From Bacillota bacterium (GTDB lineage Bacteria > Bacillota_H > UBA994 > UBA5500), in contig JAAYGE010000011.1 of NCBI GenBank assembly GCA_012727835.1, positions 1-7,947 on the forward strand: a stretch of DNA of 7,947 nt, written 5' to 3'. The notes under the pieces were generated by a model. That model had not been told where the DNA came from and did no database searches. It saw only the letters and a program-made list of their open reading frames with translations. Below, piece by piece: positions 5,480 through 7,947 of the stretch. The position numbers and the translations under genes were made by a program. Each line of letters begins with the position of its first letter. Within the stretch, counting starts at the first letter, position 1.

Positions 5480-7081
5480 CTACTTTAGCTGGTGAAAGAT
5501 TAGGGCTGATGGATAAGCCTCTCCAAAGTAGATAGTCTGCTGGCAGGGGCGAATATGGCCGCTCAGGGTACCGCGGTTGATGTCCCACTTGGGGAAGGAG
5601 GCTCCCGATATGATCAAGCCCAGGCGATGCCCTGGCTGAAAGGTATGGCCCACTGCCCAGAGGTCTACGCTATATTCCTCAATTACGCCTGGTCGCACGG
5701 GCTGGATTGCGTGGTCGCCTGCCCGGTAATGGGCGCGCAGGATGCCATCGGCCACGAAACGGCACTGGCCGTCGGGTAACACATCTACCAGGCGAACAAC
5801 GAAGTCGGCCGTTTCGCCGTTGATGGAGGCAAACAGGCGGCACTCGGCCGGCCCAGCTAGAGTCAAGGGAGCGGAAAGCTTCGGAGTTCGGAAGTAGAGG
5901 ATGTCGCTACGTTGCAAGAGTGGCGATTGATCGACCGGTCCCGGGTTGAGGCCGGCGGTAGGAAATTCCCAGACCGAACCTCCCAGAGTTGGTGCCGGGT
6001 TCTCCGGATTGTGAATGAAGGTGGAGCTGCCAGAGGCTGTCGGCTCAGGCAGCAGTGTGCCGTCCGCGCTCAGGTGCAGTTTAGCGGTTGTGGTCTCCGC
6101 CGGTGGCCATTGTTGGCTGGTAAGCCAGCGGTTATCGCCGTTAAGCCAGATGTTTACTGGGGCTCCCGCGGGCGGGGAGTTGCTCCCTTGTTTCAGGTAG
6201 TGATCAAACCAGGCAAGGGCACGGGGGATGACCTGGCTGGCTGATTCTTGGCCAAAGTCAACTCCTGCCAGGCTTTGCTGGCCGCTGAGCACGCCGTTAT
6301 GGCTCCAAGGACCGATAAAAAGCTGTTGTGGAGCGGTTGCTTTCTGCTGGAAATAGGTATACAACTGCAGGGTTGCATCCAGACAGACGTCGTACCAACC
6401 GGAAAAATGAAGGATGGGAATGTCTACTAGCGGCAGATCGTCGCGGACGCTCCAGGCGTCCCAGTACTCGTCCCGGCTGGGGTGAGCTACGGCCTCATCC
6501 CAGAGGGGATTGGGGAAACCAGCGGCAGCCGCGGCCTCTTTTAGTGGCCAAGTGGCATAGGTTGCTAGCCAATGATCCCCCTTTAGGCTGGGCTGGGGCG
6601 AGCGACTGGTGATGATGGTCCAAGGCAGGGCGTGATGGATCTTCAACGCGCCACCCTGATGGGAAACGTCATAGAAGTCGGCCATGGCTCCCACATTGAG
6701 CATGGCGCGCACCTCGGGGCAGCGTGCAGCCAGGGCCAGTCCCACCTCGCCCAGATAGGAGGCACCAATGATGCCGATTCCGGCCTCGGCATCAAACCAG
6801 GGCTGTCGTTTTATCCATTCCACTGTTTGGGGCCCATCCTCCTTTTCTTGGGCGATGGGCCGAAATACGCCGTCCGCGTCGGCCCGCCCCCTTACGTCTT
6901 GGATTATCACGGCATAACCGGCAGCAACGAAGGGTGGGGCCAACACGCCTAAGCCTTGGCGCCCATAGGGAGTCATCATCAGCAATACGGGAAAGCGTTC
7001 TGCGTTGCCCTCCGGCAGATAGATGTCGGTAGCCAGTCGACACCCATCGCGCAGGGTAATGAACTCGGTGGTGGTTGGCAA
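5480..7081 (-). CDS. CocE/NonD family alpha/beta hydrolase (X-Pro dipeptidyl-peptidase S15-like)
   Basis: A 533-aa serine hydrolase of the family containing cocaine esterase, glutaryl-7-ACA acylase and X-Pro dipeptidyl-peptidases. The N-terminal motif RDGCRLATDIYLP opens the alpha/beta fold; TPYGR supplies the expected oxyanion-hole Tyr. The nucleophile is Ser108 in IIGASYLGE, the acid is Asp231 in SGWYDVC, and the base is His261 in GPWSHNG: a full catalytic triad in the family order. From about residue 300 the chain is the C-terminal jelly-roll domain (for example DFVVRLVDVLPDG and GHRLGLIISGASFP). No signal peptide is seen, so it is probably cytosolic. Length is close to the usual 550-600. 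The natural substrate (ester, amide or peptide) is not predictable. The start is TTG 7079-7081, placed 8 nt after AGGAGG; the GTG at 7088-7090 lies inside that RBS and is unlikely. It ends in TAG and is convergent with the methyltransferase gene. Confidence 0.93.
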   Translation of the reverse strand: MPTTTEFITLRDGCRLATDIYLPEGNAERFPVLLMMTPYGRQGLGVLAPPFVAAGYAVIIQDVRGRADADGVFRPIAQEKEDGPQTVEWIKRQPWFDAEAGIGIIGASYLGEVGLALAARCPEVRAMLNVGAMADFYDVSHQGGALKIHHALPWTIITSRSPQPSLKGDHWLATYATWPLKEAAAAAGFPNPLWDEAVAHPSRDEYWDAWSVRDDLPLVDIPILHFSGWYDVCLDATLQLYTYFQQKATAPQQLFIGPWSHNGVLSGQQSLAGVDFGQESASQVIPRALAWFDHYLKQGSNSPPAGAPVNIWLNGDNRWLTSQQWPPAETTTAKLHLSADGTLLPEPTASGSSTFIHNPENPAPTLGGSVWEFPTAGLNPGPVDQSPLLQRSDILYFRTPKLSAPLTLAGPAECRLFASINGETADFVVRLVDVLPDGQCRFVADGILRAHYRAGDHAIQPVRPGVIEEYSVDLWAVGHTFQPGHRLGLIISGASFPKWDINRGTLSGHIRPCQQTIYFGEAYPSALIFHQLK

Positions 7082-7087
7082 TTTGCA

Positions 7088-7095
7088 CACCTCCT
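7088..7095 (-). promoter_or_regulatory. Ribosome binding site that decides the hydrolase start
   Basis: On the minus strand this reads AGGAGGTG, nearly the full anti-16S complement. It is 8 nt before the TTG at 7081. The in-frame GTG at 7090 is part of the site itself, so the TTG is the likely initiator. Confidence 0.75.
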
Positions 7096-7110
7096 AAATT
7101 GTTATCCTAT

Positions 7111-7124
7111 TTACATAAGTGTAA
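7111..7124. promoter_or_regulatory. Palindrome over the hydrolase -10 box (candidate operator)
   Basis: TTACATAAGTGTAA has perfect 5-bp arms (TTACA/TGTAA) around four bases, and it covers the -10 and the predicted start of transcription. That is a standard position for a repressor site. No regulator gene is visible in the window. Confidence 0.45.
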
Positions 7125-7146
7125 GTTAGAGCTTAAAAAGTGTCAA
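7118..7146 (-). promoter_or_regulatory. Sigma-A type promoter of the CocE-like hydrolase
   Basis: On the minus strand a perfect -35 TTGACA (7141-7146), a 17-bp spacer and a -10 TACACT (7118-7123, four of six matches) lie upstream of the RBS. Transcription should start around 7110-7112, giving a leader of about 30 nt before the TTG. Confidence 0.7.
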
Positions 7147-7237
7147 TAAGGTCTTTAAAAGAATTAGGGTAGATGTTGAAAAAAAAGAGGATTGCTAGGA
7201 GTGATGAGCGCTAACATGGCCAATTTTAAGTAACCGC

Positions 7238-7266
7238 TTGACGAGCCAAATTATCGGTGCTATGAT
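7238..7266 (+). promoter_or_regulatory. Sigma-A type promoter of the riboswitch-permease transcript
   Basis: TTGACG (7238-7243), a 17-bp spacer and TATGAT (7261-7266) with TG at 7258-7259 as extended -10. The predicted start is near 7273, just ahead of the first helix of the riboswitch. The box sequences, spacing and extension closely resemble the guaA promoter. Confidence 0.85.
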
Positions 7267-7282
7267 GGGCCTGAGATTAGGA

Positions 7283-7423
7283 ATAGAATAACTTTATATT
7301 CTATGGAAAGTGCGTCTAGGGTTCCGTGGCGTTTTCGCCAGTCTGGACCGAGCGACGTAGGTCCCGCAGTTTTAATGCGGGACTACACCGGTGGGATAAA
7401 AGCCCGGGCGGGGAGGTTTCATA
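7283..7423 (+). ncRNA. ykkC-family subtype 2 riboswitch aptamer (probably PRPP-sensing)
   Basis: The conserved ykkC core is present in order: GTCTAGGGTTCCG (7313-7325 region), a P2 hairpin (TGGCG 7327-7331 with CGCCA 7336-7340), GGACCGAGCG (7345-7354), a P3 hairpin (GTCCCGCA 7361-7368 with TGCGGGAC 7376-7383, extended by GTA/TAC with one bulged G), and GGGATAAAAGCCCGGG (7393-7408). P1 pairs GGAA (7305-7308) with TTTC (7417-7420) and may extend. A perfect 8-bp helix (ATAGAATA 7283-7290 with TATTCTAT 7297-7304) abuts P1, like the add-on P0 helix of PRPP and ppGpp members. GGACCGAGCG instead of GGTCCGAGAG argues against guanidine-I. Upstream of a purine permease, and with G rather than A at the first G of GCCCGGG (as I recall the PRPP/ppGpp discriminator), PRPP is the best guess; ppGpp is not excluded. 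Confidence 0.88.
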
Positions 7424-7452
7424 CGAAGCTCCCCACCCGGGCTTAATTTTTT
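7400..7452 (+). terminator. Riboswitch-controlled terminator
   Basis: AAGCCCGGG (7400-7408) pairs with CCCGGGCTT (7436-7444) and GGGGAG (7410-7415) with CTCCCC (7429-7434), with a single C/A mismatch between them. AA and six T residues follow (7447-7452). The 5' arm is the conserved aptamer strand plus the lead into P1, so aptamer folding and terminator formation exclude each other. That predicts ligand-dependent antitermination (an ON switch). Confidence 0.92.
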
Positions 7453-7517
7453 CCAACGGTGGAAACACTAGAGGCAGGGTCGGGAACCTAATCTAGCGAA
7501 AAGAGGAGGAAGGGTCA

Positions 7518-7947
7518 ATGCTGGAGAAACTATTCAAACTCAAGGAAAACAACACAGATGTAAAAACAGAAGTCCTGGCCGGCATCACTACTTTTATGAC
7601 CATGGCCTATATTATCATCGTTAACCCCGCTATTCTGTCGGCGGCAGGACTGGACGAAGGGGCCGTACTGGTGGCCACCGATATTTCCGCAGGCTTGTCT
7701 AGCATTCTTATGGGGCTCTATGCCAACTATCCTTTCGCTTTAGCATCAGGAATGGGCCTGAACGCCTTCTTCGCCTATACGGTTGCTCCCAAGGTAGGCT
7801 GGCAAGGGGCCTTAGCCGTAGTTATGACTTCCGGTATTCTATTTTTCTTACTAACTCTGACTAATGTGCGCGAAGCCATTGTTAATGGTATCCCTCACAG
7901 CTTAAAGATGGCTGTCACTACCGGTATCGGTCTCTTTATCGCTCTTC
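7518..7947 (+). CDS. Nucleobase permease, NCS2 AzgA/PbuG-like (5' part, runs off the window)
   Basis: The first 143 codons of a polytopic membrane transporter for purine bases. The N-terminus MLEKLFKLKENNTDVKTEVL leads into AGITTFMTMAYIIIVNPAIL (residues 21-40), the hallmark first helix of the AzgA-like NCS2 group (guanine/hypoxanthine/adenine proton symporters). YPFALASGMGLNAFFAYTVA (71-90) is the conserved helix-3 substrate-site region; REAIVNGIPHSLK and TGIGLFIAL follow. The exact base preference cannot be told from this part. The usual family length is about 430-480 aa, so roughly two thirds is missing at the window edge. The ATG has AGGAGG (7504-7509) 8 nt upstream. Expression is predicted to depend on the ykkC-type riboswitch in its leader. 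Confidence 0.93.
   Translation, partial: MLEKLFKLKENNTDVKTEVLAGITTFMTMAYIIIVNPAILSAAGLDEGAVLVATDISAGLSSILMGLYANYPFALASGMGLNAFFAYTVAPKVGWQGALAVVMTSGILFFLLTLTNVREAIVNGIPHSLKMAVTTGIGLFIAL

Noticed and set aside
7204..7233. Nine-codon ATG frame with AGGAG just upstream
   Set aside because: It lies before the mapped permease promoter, the RBS spacing is only 3 nt, and no promoter of its own is convincing; it is most likely chance.
7299..7423. Guanidine-I riboswitch as the identity of the ykkC aptamer
   Set aside because: The segment reads GGACCGAGCG rather than the guanidine-I type GGTCCGAGAG, an extra P0 helix abuts P1, and the downstream gene is a purine permease rather than a guanidine exporter or carboxylase.
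1..7947. CRISPR arrays, tRNA or rRNA genes, insertion sequences, phage genes
   Set aside because: No spaced direct repeats, transposase, integrase or recognisable structural RNA other than the riboswitch was seen on either strand.

Overview
The window looks like a chromosome segment from a low-to-mid GC Gram-positive bacterium (Bacillota, probably Clostridia-like). This is inferred from strong AGGAGG ribosome binding sites, GTG/TTG starts, U-tailed hairpin terminators, a ykkC-type riboswitch and the protein types. The species cannot be named from the sequence alone.

Layout. (1) 1-540: the C-terminal third of groEL, broken by an in-frame TAA at 13-15 where other GroELs carry Leu, then a strong terminator. 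(2) 605-1994: a monocistronic GMP synthase gene (guaA) with its own near-consensus promoter and terminator. Its ATP-pyrophosphatase and C-terminal dimerisation domains are complete. The N-terminal glutamine amidotransferase domain has shrunk to about 90 residues and lacks the catalytic Cys/His/Glu segment. (3) 1995-2211: a GC-rich non-coding stretch. (4) 2212-2529, minus: a small two-helix membrane protein with a C-terminal zinc ribbon. (5) 2636-5340, plus: an HD-domain phosphohydrolase (YfbR/HDDC2 type), an MFS efflux transporter and a class I SAM methyltransferase, spaced by about 80 bp and closed by a perfect 13-bp hairpin terminator. (6) 5480-7081, minus: a CocE/NonD (S15-like) alpha/beta hydrolase with a visible promoter and a palindrome over its -10 box. 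(7) 7238-7947: an extended -10 promoter, a ykkC-family subtype 2 riboswitch (best guess PRPP-sensing) with an overlapping terminator, and the start of an AzgA/PbuG-like nucleobase permease that runs off the window.

How it fits together. The two purine genes (guaA and the permease) sit at opposite ends, and each has a TTGACG-17 bp-TATRAT promoter with a TG extended -10. The permease is probably made when PRPP is plentiful, so that imported bases can be salvaged. The GMP synthase appears to have lost its own glutamine-dependent ammonia supply, so it would use free ammonia or an unseen partner amidotransferase. The HD hydrolase, MFS and methyltransferase genes may be a small operon of unknown purpose.

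The most notable items are the amidotransferase-less GuaA, the riboswitch-permease pairing, and two separate in-frame TAA codons (groEL and the MFS 3' end) that each look like a TTA-to-TAA change or a sequencing error.
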